From: Beijerinckiaceae bacterium
GTDB lineage: Bacteria; Pseudomonadota; Alphaproteobacteria; Rhizobiales; Beijerinckiaceae
Length of the DNA: 43,499 nucleotides
NCBI GenBank assembly: GCA_947370975.1
Contig: CANBNG010000028.1
Coordinates: forward strand, 1-43,499
Direction of reading: 5' to 3'
Below, piece after piece: positions 1 to 9,919 of this stretch (the stretch's first letter is position 1; the number at the start of each line of letters is the position of its first letter). The notes below the pieces were generated by a model, which saw only the letters and a list, made by a program, of their open reading frames with translations, made no database searches and was not told the origin of the DNA. The position numbers and the translations under genes were made by a program.

Positions 1-1
1 A

Positions 2-571
2 GCCAATAACCGCTTCATGGCCAAAGCCGATCTGCCGCTGGTTCACCGCGAGGAGGATGTCACGCGAAAGCGCCGCGCGCTGACCAAAGGCGAGCTGCAT
101 GCCTCTTTGGAGACTGACGATCAGGATATGTTCGACTACATCATGGTGCTCTATTACACAGGGGCTCGCAGACGGGCCATTGAGGGGTTGAGCAAGGCGC
201 AAGTCGATTTCGAGCAAGGTGTGATCCACCAGGCGAAGCCGAATGAGAAAAAGACCAAGAAGCGCCGGCCGACGATCCCACTGGTCGATGAGATCAAACC
301 GATCTTGAAGCGGCGTTTTGAGAGCAACCCGGACCGGCTGTTCCCCGCCGATTCACTGGCCAAGAAGTTGAAGAAGCACCTTGAGAGCCTTGGCATTGAC
401 GACGCCGCGATGCCGCACTGTCTGCGGCACACACGAGCGACGCTCTTGCTGCTCGACAATGTGCCGATCTATAAAGTGGCGCAATTACTCGGAGACACCG
501 TGGCCACGGTGGAAAGCACTTATGCGCACATCCTGGCCAAGGATTTGCGCGATGTCGGGGGCAAGATTTAG
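2..571 (+). CDS. Tyrosine-type recombinase/integrase, 5'-truncated by window edge
   Basis: This is the catalytic domain of a tyrosine site-specific recombinase, which cuts and rejoins DNA through a covalent phosphotyrosine. The frame is open to the first base of the window, so the Met codon at 17 is probably internal and the N-terminal arm-binding and core-binding domains lie off the left edge. Counting from that Met, the catalytic residues are visible: Arg51 in TGARRRAIEGL, the beta-hairpin lysines near 79-82, the HxxR box H134-R137 (PHCLRHT) and the nucleophile Tyr169 in STYAHI. The usual His/Trp of the LGH box is Asp160 (LGDTVATVE). The gene ends about 110 bases before a displaced tRNA-Arg 3' end, the normal place for the integrase of an island that uses that tRNA as attachment site. 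The family is clear; the kind of element (phage, ICE or island) is not. Confidence 0.85.
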   Translation, partial: ANNRFMAKADLPLVHREEDVTRKRRALTKGELHASLETDDQDMFDYIMVLYYTGARRRAIEGLSKAQVDFEQGVIHQAKPNEKKTKKRRPTIPLVDEIKPILKRRFESNPDRLFPADSLAKKLKKHLESLGIDDAAMPHCLRHTRATLLLLDNVPIYKVAQLLGDTVATVESTYAHILAKDLRDVGGKI

Positions 572-599
572 TGCGCGTAACGCCCCAATGGCGTGTCGA

Positions 600-678
600 A
601 TTTGTCGCCTTTTTATCCTGTTGACTTAAAAATCAACAAGGATTACAGTGTCGATCACTTTCTACAAAGGCGACAAAT
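600..678. repeat. Nested inverted repeats between integrase and att core
   Basis: A perfect 13-base inverted repeat, ATTTGTCGCCTTT at 600-612 and AAAGGCGACAAAT at 666-678, flanks a second dyad in which 615-624 pairs with 633-643 apart from one bulged base. The block fills the space between the integrase stop and the tRNA fragment. Integrase arm sites and excisionase sites commonly sit there, so a role in recombination is plausible. It could also be the integrase terminator, although the run of T is short. The repeats are read directly; the role is inferred. Confidence 0.5.
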
Positions 679-680
679 CG

Positions 681-728
681 GCCCTCCGAAGGCAGAGGCC
701 AGGGGTTCGAATCCCTTCGGGTGCGCCA
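681..728 (+). other. tRNA-Arg(CCG) 3' fragment; probable att site of an island
   Basis: The 3' half of a tRNA gene is readable. The anticodon loop CTCCGAA is at 684-690 (anticodon CCG), the 3' anticodon strand GGCAG at 691-695, a five-base variable loop follows, the T arm around GGTTCGAATCC is at 701-717, and the acceptor strand with encoded CCA is at 718-728. No D arm or 5' acceptor strand precedes it, and the 5' anticodon strand 679-683 has one mismatch. This is therefore not a functional tRNA gene. It is the displaced 3' end left when an element integrates into a tRNA gene, and the intact tRNA-Arg should lie beyond the left edge on the same strand. Confidence 0.8.
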
Positions 729-1031
729 ATACATCACGAAAGTCAGACGCTTTTCAGTGTCGAGCCTTTGGCAGCCGGGTCGGCGACCGGGTGACTGCAT
801 ACCGCTCGCGCCCGCACGTATCGTGTCAAGAACTGCCGCTGTCCAATAAAGCCCGCACAAAGCGCCTATGCCTATGCTGTCCTTGCATTGGCGTCCAAAA
901 GGCCTGCGCGCCTCGGAAAACTCTGACTTCGCCTTGAAACCTTTGGTCTCACATGCGAAAAACTCCAAGTGTTTCCGCCACTTGGCGCTGACTTAGCGAT
1001 AGCATTACAGACCCGGAGCGCGGACTTGGCG
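729..1031. other. Intergenic stretch without a supported gene
   Basis: About 300 bases separate the tRNA fragment from the first acyltransferase. The short open frames here have no recognisable product, and one on the minus strand (633-968) only reads through the tRNA remnant. No clear promoter or repeat was seen. Confidence 0.6.
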
Positions 1032-2942
1032 GTGCCAGAGTTTCAATATCGACCCGAGATCGATGGGCTGCGCGCTATTGCTGTAATACCAGTCATATTA
1101 TTCCACGCCGGTTTTTCCTTGTTTAGCGGTGGCTTCATAGGCGTAGACGTCTTTTTCGTCATCAGCGGATATCTCATAACTTCGATTATCGTGAGAGAGC
1201 GCGAAGCGGGAAGTTTTTCCTTCGCAAGATTTTATGAGCGGCGCGCGAGGCGCATACTTCCAGTGCTCTTGCTGATTTTGCTGTCCTGCATCCCTTTTGC
1301 GTGGATGTCGATGCTTCAAACGGAATTCAAGGCGTTTGCGAGCACTCTTGTGTCCGTGTTGCTGTTCACGTCCAACGTAAAGATGTGGCATCAGAGCGGA
1401 TATTTTGAAACGGCCTCCGAGCTCAAGCCTTTGCTGCATACATGGAGCCTCGCGGTTGAGGAGCAGTTCTATTTTATCTTTCCAATCACGCTGCTGGTCA
1501 TATGGCGGCTGCGCCGACGGTCGGTCGTTCCCATCATAGGTCTGGTGGCTGTTATCAGCTTTCTGCTCAGCGAATATTTATCGCGATTCTATCCAAGCTT
1601 TAATTTTTACATGCTGCACACGAGAGCCTGGGAGCTTCTGGCAGGATCCCTCTGTGCGTTTGCAATTATAAATCCGAAGCCTGTTCGAGATAACGCTCTG
1701 TCGCTGATTGGATTGACGTTCATAATAGCCTCAGTCTTCTGGTTCGATAGCAATACGCGCTTTCCGTCAGCTTATTCGCTGCTGCCGGTCATCGGCACAA
1801 TATTGGTGCTGCTGTTCGGGGTCAGCTCGACGGCCACAGCCAAAATATTGTCAGTCAAACCCGTTGTAGGCATAGGACTGATCAGCTTCAGCCTCTATTT
1901 GTGGCACCAGCCTATATTTGCCTACAGCAAATTATTTGCATTGGACCCTCTATCGGATCAAATTAAAATCGCTATTATATTTTTAACACTCATTTTGTCT
2001 ATTTTCAGCTGGCGGTATATAGAAAAACGCTTCAGATCAGCCTCGATCATCCCCGCAAGACAGTTCTGGGTCACGATTTCTGTTTCAGGCGCGATCTGTC
2101 TTGGGCTAGGGCTCACGACTCCGTATTTTTATAATAAAGACATAAAGATCGCCCATCTGAACATCAAGAAACTGACCCCTGGCGCGGGCCCAGAGATCAT
2201 CCTTCTTGGCGATTCTCATGCAAACCACCTGTTTTTCGGACTGAAATATATCGCCGGGTCGCAAATCAAGGATTTATCGTCGCCCGGATGTATCCCGTTT
2301 TTTGGCGTAGACCGCTTTGACTCACGGTTCGTCGCAGGCACATGCGAAAAGAAAATGCGCAATGCGCTTGAGATATTCGAAAGAGACGATGAGCTGCGCA
2401 CAATAATCCTGACGTCCATGGGGCCAGTTTATCTTGATGGCACTCCTTTCCGGGACCATGGCAGGGAGAGGATCACCGGGCTTGGACTGACGCTGTCGTC
2501 CGAGCCCTCACTTGTCGATAGATGGGAGATTTTCGAGAAGGGCCTACGTTCGACGCTGGATAGGCTGTCTAAAAATGAACGAAAGAACATCATTTTTGCG
2601 CTCGACGTTCCTGAGCTTGGCATCGACGAACATGAGTGTTCCGCGCGCGCAAAAAGTATCGACGTTTTCGGAACCCGGTTCGGGATCGGAGACATAAATT
2701 TCTCGAAATGCACTATTCCGAGGGTCGAATTCGAACGCCGAAACAACCGGTATCATTCGCTGGTCAAACGCGTGCTGGCGGACTATCCGCGCGTCTCGCT
2801 TTTCGATCCGACCGATTTATTTTGCAACGAGACCGTTTGCAAAGGCGCGTTGGATGGAACAGCGCTCTATCGAGATCCAGATCATCTTTCGGAATTTGGA
2901 TCTCTTTATGTGGCCAACATGCTATCCAAGCTTGTTAAGTAA
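1032..2942 (+). CDS. OafA/OatA-like acyltransferase with C-terminal SGNH domain
   Basis: A 636-residue membrane O-acyltransferase that should move an acyl group, typically acetyl, across the inner membrane onto a surface sugar or peptidoglycan. The first about 360 residues form the acyltransferase-3 domain. It opens with RPEIDGLRAIAV, carries the likely catalytic His in LFHAGF and the GVDVFFVISGYLIT signature, and has roughly ten hydrophobic segments. From about residue 385 a periplasmic SGNH domain follows, with the nucleophile block GDSHANH (Ser near 395) and the DPDH block near 615-618. I start at GTG 1032, just before the conserved N-terminus; the frame stays open back to GTG 969 with unlikely sequence. 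Codon use is A+T-rich beside the replication genes, which suggests transfer. The acceptor sugar cannot be told. Confidence 0.85.
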   Translation: MPEFQYRPEIDGLRAIAVIPVILFHAGFSLFSGGFIGVDVFFVISGYLITSIIVREREAGSFSFARFYERRARRILPVLLLILLSCIPFAWMSMLQTEFKAFASTLVSVLLFTSNVKMWHQSGYFETASELKPLLHTWSLAVEEQFYFIFPITLLVIWRLRRRSVVPIIGLVAVISFLLSEYLSRFYPSFNFYMLHTRAWELLAGSLCAFAIINPKPVRDNALSLIGLTFIIASVFWFDSNTRFPSAYSLLPVIGTILVLLFGVSSTATAKILSVKPVVGIGLISFSLYLWHQPIFAYSKLFALDPLSDQIKIAIIFLTLILSIFSWRYIEKRFRSASIIPARQFWVTISVSGAICLGLGLTTPYFYNKDIKIAHLNIKKLTPGAGPEIILLGDSHANHLFFGLKYIAGSQIKDLSSPGCIPFFGVDRFDSRFVAGTCEKKMRNALEIFERDDELRTIILTSMGPVYLDGTPFRDHGRERITGLGLTLSSEPSLVDRWEIFEKGLRSTLDRLSKNERKNIIFALDVPELGIDEHECSARAKSIDVFGTRFGIGDINFSKCTIPRVEFERRNNRYHSLVKRVLADYPRVSLFDPTDLFCNETVCKGALDGTALYRDPDHLSEFGSLYVANMLSKLVK

Positions 2943-2963
2943 AGCATGGAGCGTACCCTCGTC

Positions 2964-2995
2964 TTAAAATCCGATCGCCGACAGGCGATGATCGG
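2964..2995 (-). terminator. Probable terminator of the FkbM-like gene
   Basis: The convergent spacer holds an imperfect stem: 2971-2979 pairs with 2984-2995 apart from a three-base bulge. On the minus strand it is followed by ATTTTAAG. Its position downstream of the minus-strand gene fits intrinsic termination, but the T run is short. Confidence 0.45.
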
Positions 2996-3022
2996 TCTGA
3001 CGCGGCGAGGGCCTATGAGGCT

Positions 3023-3817
3023 TCAAGACCACCAACATCTGGGAAGAACGACGTCCTTCCTTCTTTTGGAATTTTTCCGATCCAGCGCATGCGGAAAAGT
3101 CTTGTTTGGAATTTTTTTCAGCGTCCTGTCTTTTCTGAGAAACGTGAATTCCATCATCGGCGGAATCTCCAACCCACGAAACACAATCGGCTGGCAGCTG
3201 TTGTTTGGATGAATGTGAACGATGTCGAAATATTTCGAGATTTTGGTGAATACGGATCTGATGTATTCCAGTCCATAATCATCCCGAAGTCGGCCCAAGT
3301 TGTGAAACTCGATCACCATCATCCGAAATCTTTTCAGCGTGTCTTCGCTTGTTTCCGCAAGGACCGAATATTCGGCGCCTTCAATATCCATTTGCAGGAT
3401 CAAATCGCGATTTGAATCTCCAACCTTCTTCGAGACCCAGTCAGACAAGGTAATATATTTGTCTTTTGTCTCTATTCCGAGAAAGAGCTTTTCGAAATCA
3501 AAGAGCGGATTTTCAATCGGTGGAAACTCGACCGATGCATCAGCGAGAAAGCATTTAATGCCCCGCTGGGTCAAATCGAACTCAAAATCAGCAGTGACCG
3601 ATACACCGGGTGAAAAGCACGATTCTATTCCATCAAAATCATCAGGAACCAGATATCCTCCGTCTGACTCTTTTCCGAGGCGTATCAGACCAACTTCGGT
3701 TTCCACCGGTTTCACCAACGACAGAAAATCCAGGATGTCTTTCGTTTTGGCCGCTTGTGGCTTGTTGTAATTCCAGATGACCGATTTGATAAAACGAATG
3801 GATTTGCCAATGGCCAT
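3023..3817 (-). CDS. FkbM-like methyltransferase
   Basis: A 264-residue protein resembling the FkbM/Methyltransf_21 family of SAM-dependent methyltransferases, which often O-methylate sugars of surface polysaccharides or glycolipids. The family hallmark is LILQMDIEGAE at about 139-149. A preceding segment (CFSPGVSVTADFEFDL, then LADASVE) looks like the strand-loop-helix region that binds SAM. There is no signal peptide or membrane segment, so it should be cytosolic. The ATG at 3817 has AAGGA some nine bases upstream. The C-terminus is basic and less typical. The gene is convergent with the acyltransferase and is also A+T-rich. The fold is fairly sure; the substrate is unknown. Confidence 0.7.
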   Translation of the reverse strand: MAIGKSIRFIKSVIWNYNKPQAAKTKDILDFLSLVKPVETEVGLIRLGKESDGGYLVPDDFDGIESCFSPGVSVTADFEFDLTQRGIKCFLADASVEFPPIENPLFDFEKLFLGIETKDKYITLSDWVSKKVGDSNRDLILQMDIEGAEYSVLAETSEDTLKRFRMMVIEFHNLGRLRDDYGLEYIRSVFTKISKYFDIVHIHPNNSCQPIVFRGLEIPPMMEFTFLRKDRTLKKIPNKTFPHALDRKNSKRRKDVVLPRCWWS

Positions 3818-4341
3818 TTTGTGAGTCCTTGCCCCTGTTGCGCGACCATTCGCGTCTCGCAGCTCGTCCGTGCCGTTGATTTCAAGCGTTCATCCAAGAA
3901 CAATTCGCGGATGTTGTATCTTGAGAAACCGGAATTCGTCCAGCAATCCCTACCGTTTGTGCCACAGGCGCCGCGGCCGGTTTTGCTTGCATGAATTCAC
4001 CAGCGACACCCAAGTCCTATTGTTTTCTTCTCAGAAGAACGTCATGACCTCGAATACATCGTCCACTGAGGCCAGATGCGTGAAAAAAGTGGAATCAGTG
4101 ACAAGCCTCTGATGTTGAACAGCTTTGACGCACCCGGAAGGCAAAGGCGAGCGGCTCTGACCCCGTCGGCTGCGCCCATTCCTTTCAAAGTCCTTCGCGC
4201 CCTTGGTCTGCCACGGGCCCCAAGCGCGCGAGCCCCGGCCCAAACCCGCAAGATGGCGCTGGAAAGGATCGCGCCTTTGAGCGATACCTTGGCCTTAGGG
4301 TGGCTCGCGGGGGTGGCCCCACGCGAAGGGGTGCGATCTTA
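3818..4341. other. Gene-poor 500-base spacer of mixed composition
   Basis: I find no supportable gene here. The left half is of moderate G+C and contains a 15-base dyad, TTCTTCT-C-AGAAGAA, at 4025-4039. The right half (about 4130-4340) is much richer in G+C and is open in several frames without family resemblance. It may hold the promoter of the second acyltransferase or decayed sequence. Confidence 0.4.
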
Positions 4342-5517
4342 GTGCGGCAGTCGATTCAGTCTGAACATGATGAGGTACTGGACGTGGCAGAAAGCCGCGA
4401 ACCCACCCGCGCGACGCAGTCCTCGCTGCCTGAGACAAAGACGCCGCCGCAGCGCAGAGAACAGATTTCATCGCTGAACGGATTGCGGGCCGTGAGCGTA
4501 TTCATGGTGGTCGCATCGCATCTGGCGACCGCCGTCAGCACACCGCCTGCTATCGGCACGGTGTTGCTGATGTTCAACGGTCATTTCTTCGATGGCGCGC
4601 TGGGCGTGCGCATCTTTTTTTGCATCAGCGGCTTTCTCAATACCTACCTTCTCTTGAGGGAGCGCGACCGGGCCGGTCATATCTCCCTCAAGACATTCTA
4701 TATCCGTCGAACGCTACGGATTTTTCCGGTCCTGTATGCCTTCGTGCTGTTTTTGTTTGTGGCAACCCAGACGACGGCGCTGGTTGTCACGCCATGCCAG
4801 TTTGTGACGGCCCTCACTTTCACCAAGAATTACGGCTGCTCATCCTGGATCGAAGGCCATTTGTGGTCGCTTGCCGTCGAGCTGCAATTCTATCTGTTCT
4901 GGCCAGCCGTGCTTGTGTTCGTCTCCACGCGCGCAGCCACGCGCTTTGCGATTGCCGCCATATTCCTGGCCCCGTTTTCGCGGCTCTTCGAGGCAAGCGC
5001 GGGCCTTCCGCAATGGTGGCTCACATCCAACATCGACATGCTGATGGTGGGCAGCCTCGCGGCCCTTGGCTACAGATATCGCCGAGACGTGTTCGACCGG
5101 ATTCTCGAAACGCAACCCGCACTGATGCGTTTGGTCGGATTCCTGGGGCTGATAGCGCCCGTCATTCTGGGTCGTCTGTTTACCGATGAACCCTTGCGCA
5201 TCATGTTTGCGCCCACAGTGCAGGCCTTTGCTGCCACATTCCTGATTGTGTCCTACGCCTTTGGACCCACAGGCCTGAGCAAGGCTGCGCTCAATTCAAA
5301 GCCGCTGAATTTTCTCGGGCTCATCTCCTACAGCCTCTACGTCTGGCAGGAAGCCTTCTTCATCTGGCCCGCAGACTTCGGGTTTGACAGGCTTCTGACA
5401 TTTGAGTGGCCCTTCAATATTGCCGGCATGCTGATCGTGGCGATGGCATCCTATTATTGTCTGGAACGCCCGCTGCTTTCGCTGCGCGCGAAATATGTCC
5501 GGGGGCATAAGCCCTAA
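4342..5517 (+). CDS. Acyltransferase-3 family membrane protein
   Basis: A second membrane O-acyltransferase of about 391 residues, without the SGNH domain of its neighbour. After a hydrophilic N-terminal stretch of about 40 residues comes SSLNGLRAVSVFMVVASHLA, which carries the likely catalytic His. The signature GVRIFFCISGFLNTYLLLRE and the basic ISLKTFYIRRTLRIFP loop follow, then the usual series of about ten hydrophobic segments. The late motif LNFLGLISYSLYVWQEAFF is also typical. The start is uncertain: GTG 4342 is used here, GTG 4300 and GTG 4384 are alternatives, and none has a strong ribosome site. It likely decorates an exopolysaccharide, O-antigen or lipid with acyl groups; a solo enzyme of this class cannot be assigned a substrate from sequence. 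Confidence 0.85.
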   Translation: MRQSIQSEHDEVLDVAESREPTRATQSSLPETKTPPQRREQISSLNGLRAVSVFMVVASHLATAVSTPPAIGTVLLMFNGHFFDGALGVRIFFCISGFLNTYLLLRERDRAGHISLKTFYIRRTLRIFPVLYAFVLFLFVATQTTALVVTPCQFVTALTFTKNYGCSSWIEGHLWSLAVELQFYLFWPAVLVFVSTRAATRFAIAAIFLAPFSRLFEASAGLPQWWLTSNIDMLMVGSLAALGYRYRRDVFDRILETQPALMRLVGFLGLIAPVILGRLFTDEPLRIMFAPTVQAFAATFLIVSYAFGPTGLSKAALNSKPLNFLGLISYSLYVWQEAFFIWPADFGFDRLLTFEWPFNIAGMLIVAMASYYCLERPLLSLRAKYVRGHKP

Positions 5518-5612
5518 GCGCGGCCAGATGTAACCGCCGGGGAAAGCCGACCGCTTGCCAAAGGCTCTGTCGCAGAGTTCAATCCTTCCAAAATAATATG
5601 GGAGGATGATTC

Positions 5613-6578
5613 ATGCGTCTCTTGGGCCTGGCCCTGCTCGCCCTGTTTGGCTTTGGCATCACGCCGAGCGCGCAGGCACAGACATATCCTGCAAAAGGTC
5701 TTCAGATCATCGTGCCCTATGCGCCCGGTGGCGTGACAGACGTTCTGGCGCGCGCGCTGGGGCAGCGCCTTTCCGAAAGTTTCGGACAGCAGGTGGTCAT
5801 CCTCAACAAGCCCGGCGCCAACAGCCAGCTCGGAACGGAAATGGCCGCCAAATCGCCGGGCGACGGCTACACATTGCTCGTCACTTCCGACACGACCTTC
5901 ACGGCCAACCCCTATCTCTATTCAAAGCTCAAATATGAAATGGGCGATTTCGTGCCCGTCTCTGGCCTTGGCATCAGCCCGCAGGCTCTTGTCGTCCATC
6001 CGTCCGTGCCGGCCTCGAACGTCAACGAACTCGTCGATTATGCGACGAAAAATCCGGACAAGATTTTCTACGGGACCTTTGGCAGCGGTTCGTCGGGACA
6101 TCTCAATATTCTCAACCTGCAGAAGCGGACGGGCGCGACCTTTACCCCTGTCCATTATAGCGGCGCATCGCCCGCCATCACCGATCTGCTCGGCGGCCAT
6201 ATCAAGATGATGATCGTGAGCATTGGCCTGATTGCCGGGCCGTGGGAAACCGGCGCGTTGAAAGTTCTGGCTTTTGGCAGTGAGCAACGGCTGGGCAAAC
6301 ATCCAAATGTCCCGACCCTTGCCGAAGGCCTGCCGAGTTTTGAAGCGGCCTCCTGGTATGGCCTGTTCACGCCCAAGGGCACGCCGCCCGAGATCGTCGA
6401 AAAGCTGAGCGCCGAAACCCAGAGGATCTTCAATGATCCCGCTTTCCAGCAGCAGTTTCTGGCGCCAAGCTACACCTATTCGATCGCCAGTAACCCGAAG
6501 GATTTTGCAGAGCGCATTCGCATCGATACCGAGCGGTGGCGCGAGATCATTCGGGATGCGAAGGTGACGGCGGAATAA
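5613..6578 (+). CDS. Bug/TctC-family periplasmic solute-binding protein
   Basis: A 321-residue extracytoplasmic receptor of the Bug family, the binding component of tripartite tricarboxylate transporters. The N-terminus is a signal peptide (MRLLGLALLALFGFG, cut probably after AQA near residue 22). The mature part starts with the family pattern YPAKGLQIIVPYAPGG and continues with NKPGANSQLGTEMAAKSPGDGYTLL-type sequence, VHYSGASPAITDLLGGHI and VPTLAEGLPSFEA. GGGAGGATGATTC gives a strong ribosome site before ATG 5613. No membrane TctA/TctB genes lie nearby, so it is an orphan receptor, as is common for this family. The ligand is probably a small carboxylate but cannot be read. Confidence 0.9.
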   Translation: MRLLGLALLALFGFGITPSAQAQTYPAKGLQIIVPYAPGGVTDVLARALGQRLSESFGQQVVILNKPGANSQLGTEMAAKSPGDGYTLLVTSDTTFTANPYLYSKLKYEMGDFVPVSGLGISPQALVVHPSVPASNVNELVDYATKNPDKIFYGTFGSGSSGHLNILNLQKRTGATFTPVHYSGASPAITDLLGGHIKMMIVSIGLIAGPWETGALKVLAFGSEQRLGKHPNVPTLAEGLPSFEAASWYGLFTPKGTPPEIVEKLSAETQRIFNDPAFQQQFLAPSYTYSIASNPKDFAERIRIDTERWREIIRDAKVTAE

Positions 6579-6594
6579 TTATTTGCAACACTGG

Positions 6595-6626
6595 CGCGGG
6601 CCCGTTCGGGGTCCGCGTTTTTTTAT
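6595..6626 (+). terminator. Intrinsic terminator after the Bug receptor gene
   Basis: The stem CGCGGGCCC (6595-6603) pairs with GGGTCCGCG (6609-6617) with one G-T pair, and a run of seven T follows. It ends the binding-protein transcript just before the lipoprotein gene. Confidence 0.8.
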
Positions 6627-6641
6627 TTTTTTGAGGCTGAC

Positions 6642-7220
6642 ATGCGCGTTTTTTTCGCGTGCCTTCTGCTTGTTACACTTGCCGGCTGCGCCAACAAAAG
6701 CACGCGCGAGATTGGCATTGAGGATTCAAGCCAGGCCTACAAGGTGAAATTTGGTACAATCGTTGCGCAGCGGCGCATCAGCGTGCGCAGCGACGCCTCC
6801 GGGGCAACGGCAGGGGGCGCAATGATCGGTGGCCTGACAGGCGCGGTCATAGGCCAGACAAATGGCGCCGCACTCGCGGGGCTGCTCATCGGCGGCGTCT
6901 CGGGCGCCTTGGGCCACCAATTTGCTGAAAGCGACAATGGCGTCGAATATACAATCACGCTTGCCGATGGCGGCACCATTATCATCGCGCAAATCCAAGC
7001 ATCGAGCGAACCCGTCTTTGAGGCCGGCGCGCCCGTTCTTGTCCAATTTGGCGCAAAAACCAATCGCGTTCTGTCTGCGGCACAATTGCCTGAGTTAATC
7101 GCGCGACCAAAAGCGGTGCGCGTGCGCGGCGTTGCTCCGCTACCTGCAAAGCTCGATGTCAAATCCTGCGAAAAGGCGACAAACGGCGCATCCACGCGCG
7201 AAAGCTGCACCACGCATTAG
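6642..7220 (+). CDS. Glycine-zipper (SlyB-like) lipoprotein
   Basis: A 192-residue predicted outer-membrane lipoprotein. The signal peptide ends in the lipobox LAGC with the lipidated Cys at residue 16. Residues about 53-92 form a glycine-zipper pair of short hydrophobic helices (GGAMIGGLTGAVIG, then AGLLIGGVSGALG) like the 2TM domain of SlyB/Pcp/RcsF-associated proteins. A beta-rich stretch, VEYTITLADGGTIIIAQ, follows, as in SlyB. The C-terminal about 40 residues after LPAKLDVKSCEK are unlike the core and hold two Cys. SlyB-type proteins stabilise the envelope under stress; that role is inferred by family. A terminator lies both before and after the gene, so it is probably transcribed alone. 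Confidence 0.75.
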   Translation: MRVFFACLLLVTLAGCANKSTREIGIEDSSQAYKVKFGTIVAQRRISVRSDASGATAGGAMIGGLTGAVIGQTNGAALAGLLIGGVSGALGHQFAESDNGVEYTITLADGGTIIIAQIQASSEPVFEAGAPVLVQFGAKTNRVLSAAQLPELIARPKAVRVRGVAPLPAKLDVKSCEKATNGASTRESCTTH

Positions 7221-7241
7221 GCCTGTCCCGCAGGCACATAT

Positions 7242-7271
7242 GAAAAAGCCCGCGCCGTAGGGCGCGGACTT
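7242..7271 (-). terminator. Intrinsic terminator of gyrB
   Basis: On the minus strand a stem of ten pairs with one mismatch (7261-7271 with 7246-7256) is followed by TTTTTC. It lies 24 bases past the gyrB stop, in the convergent spacer with the lipoprotein gene. Confidence 0.75.
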
Positions 7272-7294
7272 GATTACGTGCGATGCTGTTATGA

Positions 7295-9745
<2,451 letters not shown>

Positions 9746-9919
9746 GGAGCGAGACACTCTCGAATGTCGGGGTCGGGGCCGCCCCGAAGCCCGATAAAAC
9801 ATCGGCTTCCGCGGCCCTTTGCAGGGGATCGATTCGTAACCGACAATCTAGACCAGAACAGGGCCAAAAGGCACTCAAAACCGCCCGAAAACCCCGTTTT
9901 TCAGGTGACGGAACGAGGA

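Noticed and set aside
681..728. Functional tRNA-Arg gene
   Set aside because: The D arm and 5' acceptor strand are missing and the anticodon stem has a mismatch; only the 3' half is present.
633..968. Minus-strand open frame of 111 codons
   Set aside because: It reads antisense through the tRNA remnant (RRDSNPWPLPSEG pattern), a well-known false prediction.
2946..3212. Plus-strand open frame of 88 codons after the first acyltransferase
   Set aside because: It overlaps the antisense end of the FkbM-like gene and lacks any recognisable motif.
4076..4342. Plus-strand open frame of 88 codons in the gene-poor spacer
   Set aside because: No family resemblance, no good ribosome site, and several frames are open at once in this GC-rich patch.
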